Source: an uncultured Eubacteriales bacterium (GTDB lineage: Bacteria > Bacillota > Clostridia > Oscillospirales > CAG-272). Taken from it: a stretch of 64,000 bases of DNA. Numbering within the stretch: position 1 is the stretch's first letter; each line of letters begins with the position of its first letter. The position numbers were made by a program, and so were the translations under genes. Below are positions 33,810 to 41,906 of this stretch, piece after piece. The stretch is from positions 4,672-68,671 of the forward strand of contig CAKSVM010000005.1 in the NCBI GenBank assembly GCA_934503195.1. Reading direction: 5' to 3'. The notes beneath the pieces were generated by a model. That model saw only the letters and a list, made by a program, of their open reading frames with translations, was not told the DNA's origin and searched no databases.

Positions 33810-35207
33810 ATGGCTAAGGTAAAAATTACCGAAACGGTCTTACGTGACTCGCATCAGTCCCTGATCGCGACCCGTATGACCACCGACGAAATGCTTCCGA
33901 TTCTCGGCGAGCTTGACAAGGTCGGTTATCATTCCCTTGAGGCATGGGGCGGCGCGACCTTTGACGCCTGCCTCCGCTTCCTCAACGAGGATCCGTGGGA
34001 GAGACTCCGCAAGATCCGCGCCGGAGTCAAGAACACCAAGCTACAGATGCTTTTCCGCGGACAGAATATTTTAGGCTACCGCCACTACGCTGACGACGTT
34101 GTCGAATACTTCGTCCAGAAGTCGATCGCGAACGGCATCGACATTCTCAGAATCTTCGACGCGCTCAACGACCCGAGAAACCTCAAGACCGCTATAAACG
34201 CGACCAAGAAGGAAAACGGTCACGTTCAGGCCGCTATCAGCTACACCACCGGCCCGGTCTACACCACCGAGTACTTCACCAAGTACGCAAAGCAGCTTGA
34301 AGAGATGGGCGCGGACTCGATCTGCGTCAAGGACATGGCCGGACTTCTGAAGCCCTACGACGCTTACGAGCTTATCAAGGCACTCAAGGAGACCGTCAAG
34401 ATCCCGATCCAGCTTCATACCCATTACACCGCGGGAATCGCGTCCATGACTGTTCTGAAGGCCGTGGAGGCCGGTGTGGACATCGTTGACACCGCTATCT
34501 CCCCGATGGCTATGGGAACCTCCCAGCCGCCCACAGAGCCGATTGTCGCCACCCTCGCGGGAACCGAGTTCGACACCGGACTCGATCTCCATCAGCTCGA
34601 CAAGATCGCGAAGTACTTCACGCCTCTGCGCGAGAAGTATCTCAAGGAAGGCCTTCTCGATCCGAAGGTCCTCAAGGTCGACGTCAACGCGCTGCTCTAT
34701 CAGGTTCCGGGCGGAATGCTCTCGAACCTCGTTTCGCAGCTCAAGCAGGCCGGCAAGTCGGATAAACTTGACGAGGTTCTCGCCGAGGTGCCGCGCGTCC
34801 GTGCCGACGCCGGATATCCTCCGCTTGTCACCCCGTCCAGCCAGATCGTCGGAACTCAGGCGGTCTACAACATCATCATGGGCGAGCACTACAAGACCGT
34901 AACGAAGGAATTCAAGGGACTTGTCCGCGGCGAGTACGGAAAGACTCCGATGCCGATAAAGCCCGAGTTCCAGAAGCAGATCATCGGCGACGCTAAGCCG
35001 ATCACCTACCGTCCGGCAGACGACCTCAAGCCCGAGCTCGAAGGACTCCGCGAAAAGGTAAAGCCGTGGGCAATTCAGGACGAGGATGTCCTCTCCTACG
35101 CGCTCTTCGAGCAGGTCGCGACGAAGTTCTTTGAGTGGAGAAAGAACCAGAAGTTCGGAATCGACGCTGATCACGCCGACGCCGAGAACAAGATCCACAC
35201 TGTCTGA
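33810..35207 (+). CDS. oadA: Oxaloacetate decarboxylase/pyruvate carboxyltransferase alpha subunit without biotin domain
   Basis: Transfers the carboxyl group between oxaloacetate/pyruvate and biotin. TIM-barrel HMGL-like domain with TVLRDSHQSL (metal Asp near residue 12), FRGQNILGYR, ICVKDMAG (catalytic/metal Lys near 178) and HTHYTAG (metal His pair ~207-209), followed by the conserved carboxylase domain VPGGMLSNL. At 465 residues it lacks the C-terminal biotinyl domain of fused OadA proteins, so it must use the separate carrier at 31973. GGAGG precedes the ATG. It comes 246 bp after the beta subunit and may be differently expressed. Confidence 0.95.
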   Translation: MAKVKITETVLRDSHQSLIATRMTTDEMLPILGELDKVGYHSLEAWGGATFDACLRFLNEDPWERLRKIRAGVKNTKLQMLFRGQNILGYRHYADDVVEYFVQKSIANGIDILRIFDALNDPRNLKTAINATKKENGHVQAAISYTTGPVYTTEYFTKYAKQLEEMGADSICVKDMAGLLKPYDAYELIKALKETVKIPIQLHTHYTAGIASMTVLKAVEAGVDIVDTAISPMAMGTSQPPTEPIVATLAGTEFDTGLDLHQLDKIAKYFTPLREKYLKEGLLDPKVLKVDVNALLYQVPGGMLSNLVSQLKQAGKSDKLDEVLAEVPRVRADAGYPPLVTPSSQIVGTQAVYNIIMGEHYKTVTKEFKGLVRGEYGKTPMPIKPEFQKQIIGDAKPITYRPADDLKPELEGLREKVKPWAIQDEDVLSYALFEQVATKFFEWRKNQKFGIDADHADAENKIHTV

Positions 35208-35235
35208 TAAATTCCGTAAAGACGCGGAAAACAGA

Positions 35236-35267
35236 ACGCACGGCCGGGAAAATCCCGGGTCGTGCGT
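35236..35267 (+). terminator. Terminator after oadA
   Basis: A long imperfect stem (ACGCACG...CGTGCGT with inner CCGGGA/TCCCGG) followed by TTTCTT, 28 bp after the oadA stop. Confidence 0.7.
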
Positions 35268-35304
35268 TTCTTGTGAAAAAATACAGAATACGGAGAATCC
35301 GAAA

Positions 35305-36693
35305 ATGGATGATATCACCGTTTCCCCGGACAACACCCGGCGTGAGAACAAAATGGGCGTAATGCCCGTAAACAAACTGATAATAACGATGAGCCTGCCG
35401 ATGATGATCTCAATGCTCGTTCAGGCTCTCTATAACATAGTCGACAGCATATTCGTCGCGAGAATCAGCGAGGACGCGCTGACGGCCGTTTCACTGGCCT
35501 TTTCGATGCAGCAGCTGATGCTTGCGGTTTCGACCGGAACCGGAGTCGGAGTCAACGCGCTCCTCTCGAAAAGGCTTGGAATGAAGGACTACGAAGGCGC
35601 GAACAGAGTCGCCAACACCGGAGTTTTTCTCGCGTTTTGCAGCTACATTCTCTTTCTGATTCTCGGGATTTTCGCGGTCAGGCCTTTTTTTATGATGCAG
35701 AACGACGACCCGGCGATAGTCGAGGCGGGAGTGACGTATCTTTCGATCGTCCTCATCTTCTCGTTCGGACTTTTCGCGCAGATCATAATGGAGCGTCTCG
35801 TCCAGTCGACCGGAAAGACGATGATCGCTATGATCACGCAGACGATCGGCGCAGTCATAAACATAATCTTTGACCCGATACTCATCTTCGGACTCCTTGG
35901 CTTTCCGGAGCTCGGAATCGCGGGCGCGGCGATCGCGACGGTCGCCGGGCAGATAATCGCGGCGATCCTCGGAATAATCATGAATCACCATTTCAACAAG
36001 GAAATCGTCGTGAATCCGATAAAATACCGCCCCGATCTTCAGACGGTCGGACACATCTACTCGGTCGGACTCCCGTCGATAATCATGCAGTCGATAAGCT
36101 CGATAATGGTTGTCGGGATGAATAAGATCCTCTTTACTTTCTCGTCGACGGCGCAGGCGGTGTTCGGCGTGTATTTCAAGCTCCAGAGCTTCATTTTCAT
36201 GCCGGTTTTCGGACTGAACAACGGCATTGTGCCGATAATCGCCTACAACTACGGGGCCGGAAAGCGCGAGCGGATGAAGAAGACAATCCGCATCGCCTGC
36301 TTCTACGCGATTGGAATAATGCTCATCGGAATCGCCGTTATGGAGATCTTCCCGGCTGAGCTTCTGTCGTTTTTTGACGCGTCGGAGGACATGATCCGGA
36401 TCGGCATTCCGGCACTGCGCATAATCTGCCTTTCGTTCATTTTCGCGGGCTTTTGCATTACGGTCGGATCGGTGTTTCAGGCACTCGGAAACGGGCTTTA
36501 CAGCATGATCGTCTCGGTCACAAGACAGCTCTGCGTTCTGCTCCCGGTGGCGTATCTCATGTCGCTGACCGGAAATCTCGATATGGTCTGGCTCTCCTTC
36601 CCGATCGCCGAGATAATGTCGGTTGCGATGTCTCTCTTCTTCTATGTGCGGATAAACAAAAAGATAATCCGCCACGTCGAGAACAACGAATGA
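35305..36693 (+). CDS. MATE family efflux transporter
   Basis: Na+- or H+-driven multidrug/toxin exporter, 462 residues with about twelve membrane helices in two homologous halves. MATE-typical segments: MSLPMMISMLVQALYNIVDSIFVAR (helix 1, ~residues 29-53), STGTGVGVNALLSKRLG, and in the second half GLPSIIMQSISSIMVVGMNKIL and AYNYGAGKRERMKK. The ATG at 35305 has GGAG 9 nt upstream; a longer open frame extends back into oadA and its terminator and is rejected. The substrate is unknown. A Na+-coupled MATE would fit beside a Na+ pump, but that is inference. Confidence 0.93.
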   Translation: MDDITVSPDNTRRENKMGVMPVNKLIITMSLPMMISMLVQALYNIVDSIFVARISEDALTAVSLAFSMQQLMLAVSTGTGVGVNALLSKRLGMKDYEGANRVANTGVFLAFCSYILFLILGIFAVRPFFMMQNDDPAIVEAGVTYLSIVLIFSFGLFAQIIMERLVQSTGKTMIAMITQTIGAVINIIFDPILIFGLLGFPELGIAGAAIATVAGQIIAAILGIIMNHHFNKEIVVNPIKYRPDLQTVGHIYSVGLPSIIMQSISSIMVVGMNKILFTFSSTAQAVFGVYFKLQSFIFMPVFGLNNGIVPIIAYNYGAGKRERMKKTIRIACFYAIGIMLIGIAVMEIFPAELLSFFDASEDMIRIGIPALRIICLSFIFAGFCITVGSVFQALGNGLYSMIVSVTRQLCVLLPVAYLMSLTGNLDMVWLSFPIAEIMSVAMSLFFYVRINKKIIRHVENNE

Positions 36694-36736
36694 CCGTTCG
36701 CGTGACGCGTGAAATCCGATCAAGTGGAGGAGGAAT

Positions 36737-37058
36737 ATGGAGATCGGGCAATACACAAAGGAGCTTATTCCCGACGTTCTCCGGTTTGAGCGCGATCCGC
36801 GCCCGGAGTAGAATTTCTGGGGCTGGAAGATTGATGCCGATTACATCGCCGCGTGACCGAAAGCTTTGAGAATCCGGCCTTCGCGAATTCTCTGTCTCTG
36901 CTCGCGTACATGGATGGCAGGGGGGTCGGCAGAATCGATTCGCCCCTGATTTGCGGGTGCTGGTCGGAATTATCGCTTCTAACGAGGACGCGCGGAGGTT
37001 CTATAGCGGTCTGTCCGGCGCGAAGATCAGTGACGAAGGCATCTGGATTGAGCTTTGA
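36737..37058 (+). pseudogene. Decayed GNAT acetyltransferase gene
   Basis: A remnant with an intact GGAGGAGG ribosome binding site and ATG (36737) reads MEIGQYTKELIPDVLRFE, then meets TAG at 36809 and TGA at 36854. After a frame change it continues as SFENPAFANSLSLLAYMDGR.GVGRIDS, then after a further frame change and an apparent central deletion as LVGIIASNEDARRFYSGL...ISDEGIWIEL with a stop at 37056-37058. These pieces are in the order of an intact GNAT protein of about 155 residues. Two in-frame stops, frameshifts and the missing acetyl-CoA loop mean it is not functional. Confidence 0.82.
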
Positions 37059-37064
37059 TCTGAA

Positions 37065-37283
37065 TTAAGGCAATACCGCACAATTCGCGGCTGACGCCTT
37101 AAGCACGCATCTGCTTGCGTCTTTTCACCAGTTGCTACGCAACTGGTTCATACTTCACAAAAATTCTTGACGTGGGACCTACCACGCCTGCGAATTTTTG
37201 TTTAGTCTGACGAAATAATCTGACGACTTGCGGAGCAAGTCGTGCGCATCCTACGCGCTTAGAATTATGCGGTATTGCCTTAA
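37065..37283. mobile_element. MITE-like palindromic element, ~219 bp
   Basis: Bounded by near-perfect terminal inverted repeats: TTAAGGCAATACCGCA at 37065-37080 and its complement at 37268-37283, extending by C/T then AATTC to 21 matches of 22. The TTAA at each tip could be part of the repeat or a target duplication. The interior has no gene but several hairpins: ACCAGTTGC/GCAACTGGT, CGTGG/CCACG inside AAAAATTC/GAATTTTT, and ACGACTTGC/GCAAGTCGT. It starts 6 bp after the pseudogene. A non-autonomous element moved by a transposase elsewhere is the best reading; a structured RNA is an alternative. Confidence 0.72.
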
Positions 37284-37286
37284 AGA

Positions 37287-37326
37287 AATCGGAACAGGAA
37301 TGACCTCGGTCATTCCTGTTCCGATT
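37287..37326 (-). terminator. Terminator of the minus-strand operon ending in the GNAT gene
   Basis: An 18-bp perfect stem (AATCGGAACAGGAATGAC and its complement) with a 4-nt loop, followed on the minus strand by TTTCTTT. It touches the end of the MITE-like element. Confidence 0.85.
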
Positions 37327-37358
37327 CTGTTCAGCTGCCCTTTTCGGGAGGGAACTTT

Positions 37359-37877
37359 TTATTTTCCGATTTTCTCCATTACCGCGGCCCATCTTGCCGG
37401 ATGGCTTTCGTGACTCATCACGGGCTTGAAGCCAAGGCGGAGATAGGTCCTTATCGCCGGAATCCTGAAATCGTCGGTCGAGAGCATCGCGCTCTCAAAT
37501 CCGCGTTCTCTGAGGGAAATCAGCGCGGCGGCGACTATCGGGAGCGAGAGCCCGAGCCCGCGCGCGTCGGGATCGACGCCGACCATGTGTATCCAGCCCT
37601 CGCCGGGAAATTCGGCCTTTTCGATCGCGGCGGTTGTCGCGACGTCCTTTCCGTCCTTTGCGAGATAGAAGACGTGTCCGGGCATGTATCCGGGGCGCGT
37701 CGTAAGGCTCTGATCAAAGCCGAAGTGTGAGCCGAACGAACGCTCGATGAGAATTTCCCAGTCGCGCTCATGGCCGGGAATGTGCGTGTGGAACGTGATT
37801 CCGTCTGGAAGCGTGATCTCCGGGATGTTATCCATATCGGATTTCCGCATGAAGAGCTGAGGAAGATTTTCTGCCAT
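37359..37877 (-). CDS. GNAT family N-acetyltransferase
   Basis: A 172-residue single-domain acetyltransferase. The acetyl-CoA binding block is WIHMVGVDPDARGLGLSLPIVAAAL (~95-119, with the R-G-L-G loop), followed by ALISLRERGFESAMLSTDDFRIPAIRTYLRLGF, the usual motif B. The substrate is unknown. It is the last gene of a minus-strand operon starting at 40603. It is a different GNAT subtype from the pseudogene next door, so it is not an obvious replacement copy. Confidence 0.86.
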   Translation of the reverse strand: MAENLPQLFMRKSDMDNIPEITLPDGITFHTHIPGHERDWEILIERSFGSHFGFDQSLTTRPGYMPGHVFYLAKDGKDVATTAAIEKAEFPGEGWIHMVGVDPDARGLGLSLPIVAAALISLRERGFESAMLSTDDFRIPAIRTYLRLGFKPVMSHESHPARWAAVMEKIGK

Positions 37878-37902
37878 GGTGTTGGATTCCTTTCGAAAAA
37901 AA

Positions 37903-38553
37903 TTATTCGAGGACGAACTTCAGTATTTCATCCGGCGCGGACACGAGGTGCGACGCGCCGTGCGCGTTCAGAAAATCAACGTCGCGGAAGCCCCATGTGA
38001 CGCTCAGACAGGGAATTCCGGCGTTCTTCGCCGTCTCGATGTCGACGTCCGAGTCGCCGATATATACCGATTCTGAGGCCGGGATTCCGAGAGTTTTCAT
38101 CGACTCAAACGCCGAGTCTGGCGCGGGCTTGCGGCGGACGTTTTCACGCTCGCCGACCGCGAAGTCGAGTCTGCCCGGGAAGTACTGCCTGCAAAGCTCC
38201 TGCACGGCGAAATCCGCCTTGTTCGACACGACGGCGATCTTTACTCCCGCCGCGTGAAGTGAGTCGAAAAGCTTTCCGATTCCATCGTATGGCGCGGTCT
38301 TTATCGAGCAGTGCGCACCGTAATACGCCTTGAAATCCGCGAAGACCTTTTCGATGAGCCCAGCTGACGATCCGGCCGGAACCGCGCGCTCAATTAAAAG
38401 ATGGATTCCGTTTCCGACAAAGCGTCTGACTTCGTCGACCGTTCTCTCGGGCAGGGAATTCATCCGGAGCGCGGCGTTTGTCGAGTCGGCTAAATCGTCG
38501 AGAGTGTTGAGTATCGTGCCGTCAAGGTCAAAGATTGCGAGTCTGTATTTCAT
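37903..38553 (-). CDS. HAD family hydrolase, phosphoglycolate phosphatase-like
   Basis: A 216-residue HAD phosphatase of the Gph subclass. Motif I FDLDGT (8-13, nucleophile Asp9), motif II VVSNKAD, motif III Lys in RRKPAP, and motif IV YIGDSDVDIETAKNAGI. A helical cap domain follows motif I. The substrate could be phosphoglycolate or another small phosphate ester. It starts 3 nt after the DUF4358 stop, so translation is coupled. Confidence 0.9.
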   Translation of the reverse strand: MKYRLAIFDLDGTILNTLDDLADSTNAALRMNSLPERTVDEVRRFVGNGIHLLIERAVPAGSSAGLIEKVFADFKAYYGAHCSIKTAPYDGIGKLFDSLHAAGVKIAVVSNKADFAVQELCRQYFPGRLDFAVGERENVRRKPAPDSAFESMKTLGIPASESVYIGDSDVDIETAKNAGIPCLSVTWGFRDVDFLNAHGASHLVSAPDEILKFVLE

Positions 38554-38556
38554 TTT

Positions 38557-39054
38557 TTATTTTCCCAGCAGAGTGTTTTCTATCGCGGTGAAGACATTCG
38601 CGCGGTCGGCGTCGGAGAGGATGCAGAAGACCGCGTAATTTCCGTAGACCTTCACCTCCGCGTTCTTGAGCTTCGGATACTGATCGGCGTCGTAGCTCGG
38701 ATTCCAGGTCTCATCGCGCTTCTTGAGATAGTTTCTGAGGAGATCACCGAGGATCTTCGCTCCCTCAGCGTCAGACGCCTTGAAGATTCCGTATTCGTCC
38801 GCGCTGGCTCCCGAAGCCTGCCAGCGGACAAGTCCCTCAACGAACTCAGTTTTGCCGATCTCCATCATGTATTCGACATAATCCGAATCCTGAGTGACGA
38901 AGGTATCGGTTCCGGTGAGCTTTGCCTCGGCGGCCGCCTGAAGCGTGGTGAGCGCGACGTCGTCCTTATAGGACGCGGGCTTGTCCCCGCAGGCGCAGAT
39001 GAGTGTTAAAAGCGTGAGAGACGCGATGATTAAAGCCGTGATTCTTGATTTCAT
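38557..39054 (-). CDS. DUF4358 family lipoprotein
   Basis: A 165-residue predicted lipoprotein: signal peptide 1-21 with lipobox ICAC (Cys22), then the DUF4358 pattern with EYMMEIGKTEFVEGLVRW, ASADEYGIFKASDAEGAKIL and a C-terminal VKVYGNYAVFCILSDADRANVF. It presumably sits on the outer membrane face; function is unknown. It lies between an SGNH hydrolase and a HAD phosphatase in a common operon. Confidence 0.85.
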   Translation of the reverse strand: MKSRITALIIASLTLLTLICACGDKPASYKDDVALTTLQAAAEAKLTGTDTFVTQDSDYVEYMMEIGKTEFVEGLVRWQASGASADEYGIFKASDAEGAKILGDLLRNYLKKRDETWNPSYDADQYPKLKNAEVKVYGNYAVFCILSDADRANVFTAIENTLLGK

Positions 39055-39080
39055 TTGATTTTCTCCTTGTTATTTCAGTG

Positions 39081-40103
39081 TCATTCAACCCACGCGTGGG
39101 TGCGGATGTTGTCAAGCTCGATCTTCAGTCCTGTTTCGCTCAGATGCAGACCGTCGCCGTTCGAGTATTCGTTTTTCAGCCATCCGTCCTCGTCGCGCAG
39201 AACCGAGTTCGTGTCGAGATATTTGATGCCGTATTCTTCGGCGAGCTGGCAGACCCATTTGTTCGCCGCGTCGATCTTGGCGTTGTTGATTGATTTGAGC
39301 GACTCATAGTTCGACGCGACCGGGAAGATCGACTGGAGGATGATCTTCGTGTCGGGGCTGGCCTCCTGAACGCTCTTTATGAGCTTGCTGTATTCCTTCT
39401 TGAAGTATTCCTCGCCCATGAAAGAAACTCCGTTGACGCCGAGGGTTATCACGAGATATTCGGGCTTCTTGAGCGTCACCGCGTCCTTTATCGTCATCTC
39501 TTTGTCGGTCTCGGGATACCAGATGAGAACCGTGTTGACGTAGGAAAGGGTGATCGTGCCGTTTGTCGGCGTCCAGACCTGAGTGGTGTCCTTGCCGCCG
39601 CTCAGAACCTTGTATCTGCGGAGTCCATAGGTCGTTGAGTCGCCGAGAAATACGATCTTGTCGATATATTCCTGTCCGGCGTCCTCGCTCTCGGCAAGCA
39701 CGGTGTTCGGATATCCCGCGAGAAACTCGGCGATCTCTTCAGAGGTGTTCGCGGCCGGAACCGACGCGGGTTCGTCTGACTTGGTCGTGTCGGCCGGTTT
39801 TGTGGTTTCGATCGGCTTTGTCGTCTCTTCGGTCTTTGTCGTTTCAGGTGGCTTGGTCGTCTCGGTGACAGGCTTTGTCTCGGTTGTCACCGGAGGCTCG
39901 GTGGATTTTGTCACCGGGTCGGTCCGCGGAGGATTTGTTGTGGTTTCGGCTGATTCGGAGCCTTGCGTTGTGGTGAGCCCCGGGCTTGCCGCGCCCTCAC
40001 GCGACGAGATCGTCGCGAGTACAATAAGCGTGACTAATACGACAAATATGGCGAAGGCCGCCGCCTTGTACATAATGCCATCGTTCTGTGAACCGGAATT
40101 CAT
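39081..40103 (-). CDS. Membrane-anchored SGNH/GDSL hydrolase
   Basis: Predicted extracytoplasmic esterase or O-acetyl hydrolase. N-terminal membrane anchor (~11-33), a Thr/Glu/Lys/Pro tether with ETTKP-like repeats (~50-112), and an SGNH domain from ~145: block I FLGDSTTYG (nucleophile Ser156), VITLGVNG (Gly/Asn blocks) and DGLHLS (Asp317/His320). About 340 residues. The start is uncertain: ATG 40103 or TTG 40115, with AAAGGA placed between the ideal spacings. A likely job is deacylating cell-wall or capsule sugars; this is inference. Confidence 0.85.
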   Translation of the reverse strand: MNSGSQNDGIMYKAAAFAIFVVLVTLIVLATISSREGAASPGLTTTQGSESAETTTNPPRTDPVTKSTEPPVTTETKPVTETTKPPETTKTEETTKPIETTKPADTTKSDEPASVPAANTSEEIAEFLAGYPNTVLAESEDAGQEYIDKIVFLGDSTTYGLRRYKVLSGGKDTTQVWTPTNGTITLSYVNTVLIWYPETDKEMTIKDAVTLKKPEYLVITLGVNGVSFMGEEYFKKEYSKLIKSVQEASPDTKIILQSIFPVASNYESLKSINNAKIDAANKWVCQLAEEYGIKYLDTNSVLRDEDGWLKNEYSNGDGLHLSETGLKIELDNIRTHAWVE

Positions 40104-40135
40104 TTTGCTGTTCAAAGTCCTTTCTTTGTCTGATG

Positions 40136-40603
40136 TCAGCGTTTCTTCCCTGTGAAGAACTCGCCGAACTGTGACTCGTATTCAAGATCGTCGGCCTTCC
40201 TGTTGTTCTTTACGCTCGCGACGATCCCGGCGATACCCGCGATCACGGCGTAAATCACCGCGAAGATTCCCAGTCTCACAAAGATCGCTCCGAAGTCATT
40301 CCAGACGCCCGGAATGATTATGAAGACGACGCCGAACGCGATAAGCGATCCGATGAAGTGGATCATCAGCTTTGTCGCGGTCGAGAGATCAAGCCGGAAG
40401 ACAAGATTCAGTGCCGACATGATGAGACAGGCGAGAAATATCAGCGCGGCCGAGCCGAGGCTCAGAAACATCGCGATGCCGCCGCCCGACGCCGGATTCA
40501 TCTCGGAAAAACCGGTCGCCGCGAGAAGGATCACGAACTCCGCCGCCGTGAAGTATACGCAGGCGTCAGAGATTATTTTTTTTATCTGCTTTTTTATATT
40601 CAT
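40136..40603 (-). CDS. Small four-helix membrane protein (possibly DUF3021-like)
   Basis: A 155-residue protein with four hydrophobic segments (~16-32, ~43-68, ~80-100, ~108-130) and a charged cytoplasmic tail. The pattern TKLMIHFIGSLIAFGVVF resembles DUF3021, but the match is by eye only. First gene of a five-gene minus-strand operon; gaps to following genes are 3-30 nt. Confidence 0.62.
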   Translation of the reverse strand: MNIKKQIKKIISDACVYFTAAEFVILLAATGFSEMNPASGGGIAMFLSLGSAALIFLACLIMSALNLVFRLDLSTATKLMIHFIGSLIAFGVVFIIIPGVWNDFGAIFVRLGIFAVIYAVIAGIAGIVASVKNNRKADDLEYESQFGEFFTGKKR

Positions 40604-40636
40604 ATCGTTTTCCTCGCGAAAAAATCATACACCAAT

Positions 40637-40665
40637 ATGATATCACTTACTTGTAAACTTTTCAA
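40637..40665 (-). promoter_or_regulatory. Promoter of the minus-strand operon 40603-37359
   Basis: Minus-strand TTGAAA (40660-40665), a 17-bp spacer and TATCAT (40637-40642). Confidence 0.65.
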
Positions 40666-40710
40666 TAGCGTCGGTGAAAATTTTATAAAAGCGTCACTTT
40701 TTGCTAACAA

Positions 40711-41712
40711 TTAGTCGGGAGCCGAGAGGTCGAGTATCGCGCTTTCCGAGACAAATTCACCGCTTTCCCTGTCGTAGGAGGTCGCGGCGCGGTATTTCGC
40801 GAGAAATTTCGTGTATTCGTACAGGTCGATCCAGATCTGATTCCAGCCGTCATTCTGCGACTCGTCAAAGATTAACTCTACGCCGAAATGAAGGTGCGGC
40901 GTGTCGATGTTGTTCGTGTCCTCCTTTGCCGAGTATCCGGTCATTCCGAGGTAACCGATGACCTCCCCGGCCGAGACCTGCTTTCCCTCGTAGATGTCGT
41001 TATACGGATGCCCCTTGCGAAGATGCGCATAGTAGTAATACCGCTTTCCGTCATAGCTTCGGATCCCGATCCGCCAGCCGCCGTACTGATTCCAGCCGCA
41101 GGCCTCGATGTATCCCGACTCGACCGCGATAATCGGCGTCCCGACGCTTCCCATCATGTCGTGGCCGAGATGCGGGCGGCGGTAGCCGTATGACCGCGCC
41201 GCGCCGAAGTCGTCGAAGTCGCTGTAATAATATCCGGCCGCGATCGGCGAGAAGACCTTGAGTCCGTAGCGTTTTTCGAGCCACTGACCGTTTTTCACCG
41301 CGTATTCTCCGACGAAGCCGCCGAGAGCCGCGTCATAGGCCTCAAGATAATAGGCGAGATTTTTTGAGGTCGAGATTTCCTCGGGCTTTTCCCCCGCGGC
41401 GAGACGGTCGGAATAAGCCTTTATGTCAGACGCCCTGACCTTTGAAAAATCCCCGCCAGAGCGTGACGCCGCGAGCGCGATGAGCGTCACGAAATCGGCG
41501 TGGGAGCCGTCCCCGGCGCGTGACGACTCATAGGTCGCGATGTCATATTTCAGCGCGGCCGAAAGAATTTCGGATGTCACGTCGAAGTCGACCCATTTTA
41601 TGTACCCGTCGGCCGAGACGGCGATGGCTTCCCGCTCTTTTGCCGCCGACGGGATGACCACCGCGACGGCGAGAATTATCAGATAAACTATCCGAACAAG
41701 ATTTTTCCGCAT
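40711..41712 (-). CDS. M23 family metallopeptidase (LytM-type)
   Basis: Predicted secreted or membrane-anchored peptidoglycan endopeptidase. An N-terminal hydrophobic segment (~5-24) is followed by a helical domain (~40-150) with lysozyme-like or stalk character, then the M23 domain with HLGHD (His181, Asp185) and the HLHFG motif near 280, which give the zinc site. It has 333 residues. ATG 41712 is used because GGGAGG lies 6 nt upstream; the upstream in-frame ATG lacks such a site. Clostridial relatives include SpoIIQ-like proteins, but no sporulation gene is next to it. Confidence 0.87.
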   Translation of the reverse strand: MRKNLVRIVYLIILAVAVVIPSAAKEREAIAVSADGYIKWVDFDVTSEILSAALKYDIATYESSRAGDGSHADFVTLIALAASRSGGDFSKVRASDIKAYSDRLAAGEKPEEISTSKNLAYYLEAYDAALGGFVGEYAVKNGQWLEKRYGLKVFSPIAAGYYYSDFDDFGAARSYGYRRPHLGHDMMGSVGTPIIAVESGYIEACGWNQYGGWRIGIRSYDGKRYYYYAHLRKGHPYNDIYEGKQVSAGEVIGYLGMTGYSAKEDTNNIDTPHLHFGVELIFDESQNDGWNQIWIDLYEYTKFLAKYRAATSYDRESGEFVSESAILDLSAPD

Positions 41713-41806
41713 ACTGCCTCCCTTGGGATATGGTTCCCGCTGATTCATTTATATTCAGGGAAAATGAATATTTTTCATGAATTCACCGAATATTTTCAGA
41801 TAACGA

Positions 41807-41835
41807 TTGACTTTTCTGAATAATGATTGTATAAT
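41807..41835 (+). promoter_or_regulatory. Sigma-A promoter of the nusB superoperon
   Basis: TTGACT (41807-41812), a 17-bp spacer and TATAAT (41830-41835). It is the only strong promoter seen before the 15-gene run 41907-57270. Confidence 0.84.
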
Positions 41836-41906
41836 ATTATATGTATGCTTTTAGTCGCGGTCATAACGCGCCAAATGACAACCAATATACACCAGAAGAG
41901 GAAAAT

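Noticed and set aside
35086..35304. N-terminal extension of the MATE transporter
   Set aside because: The in-frame extension overlaps oadA and its terminator and is low-complexity Arg/Ser sequence; the ATG at 35305 precedes the first membrane helix.
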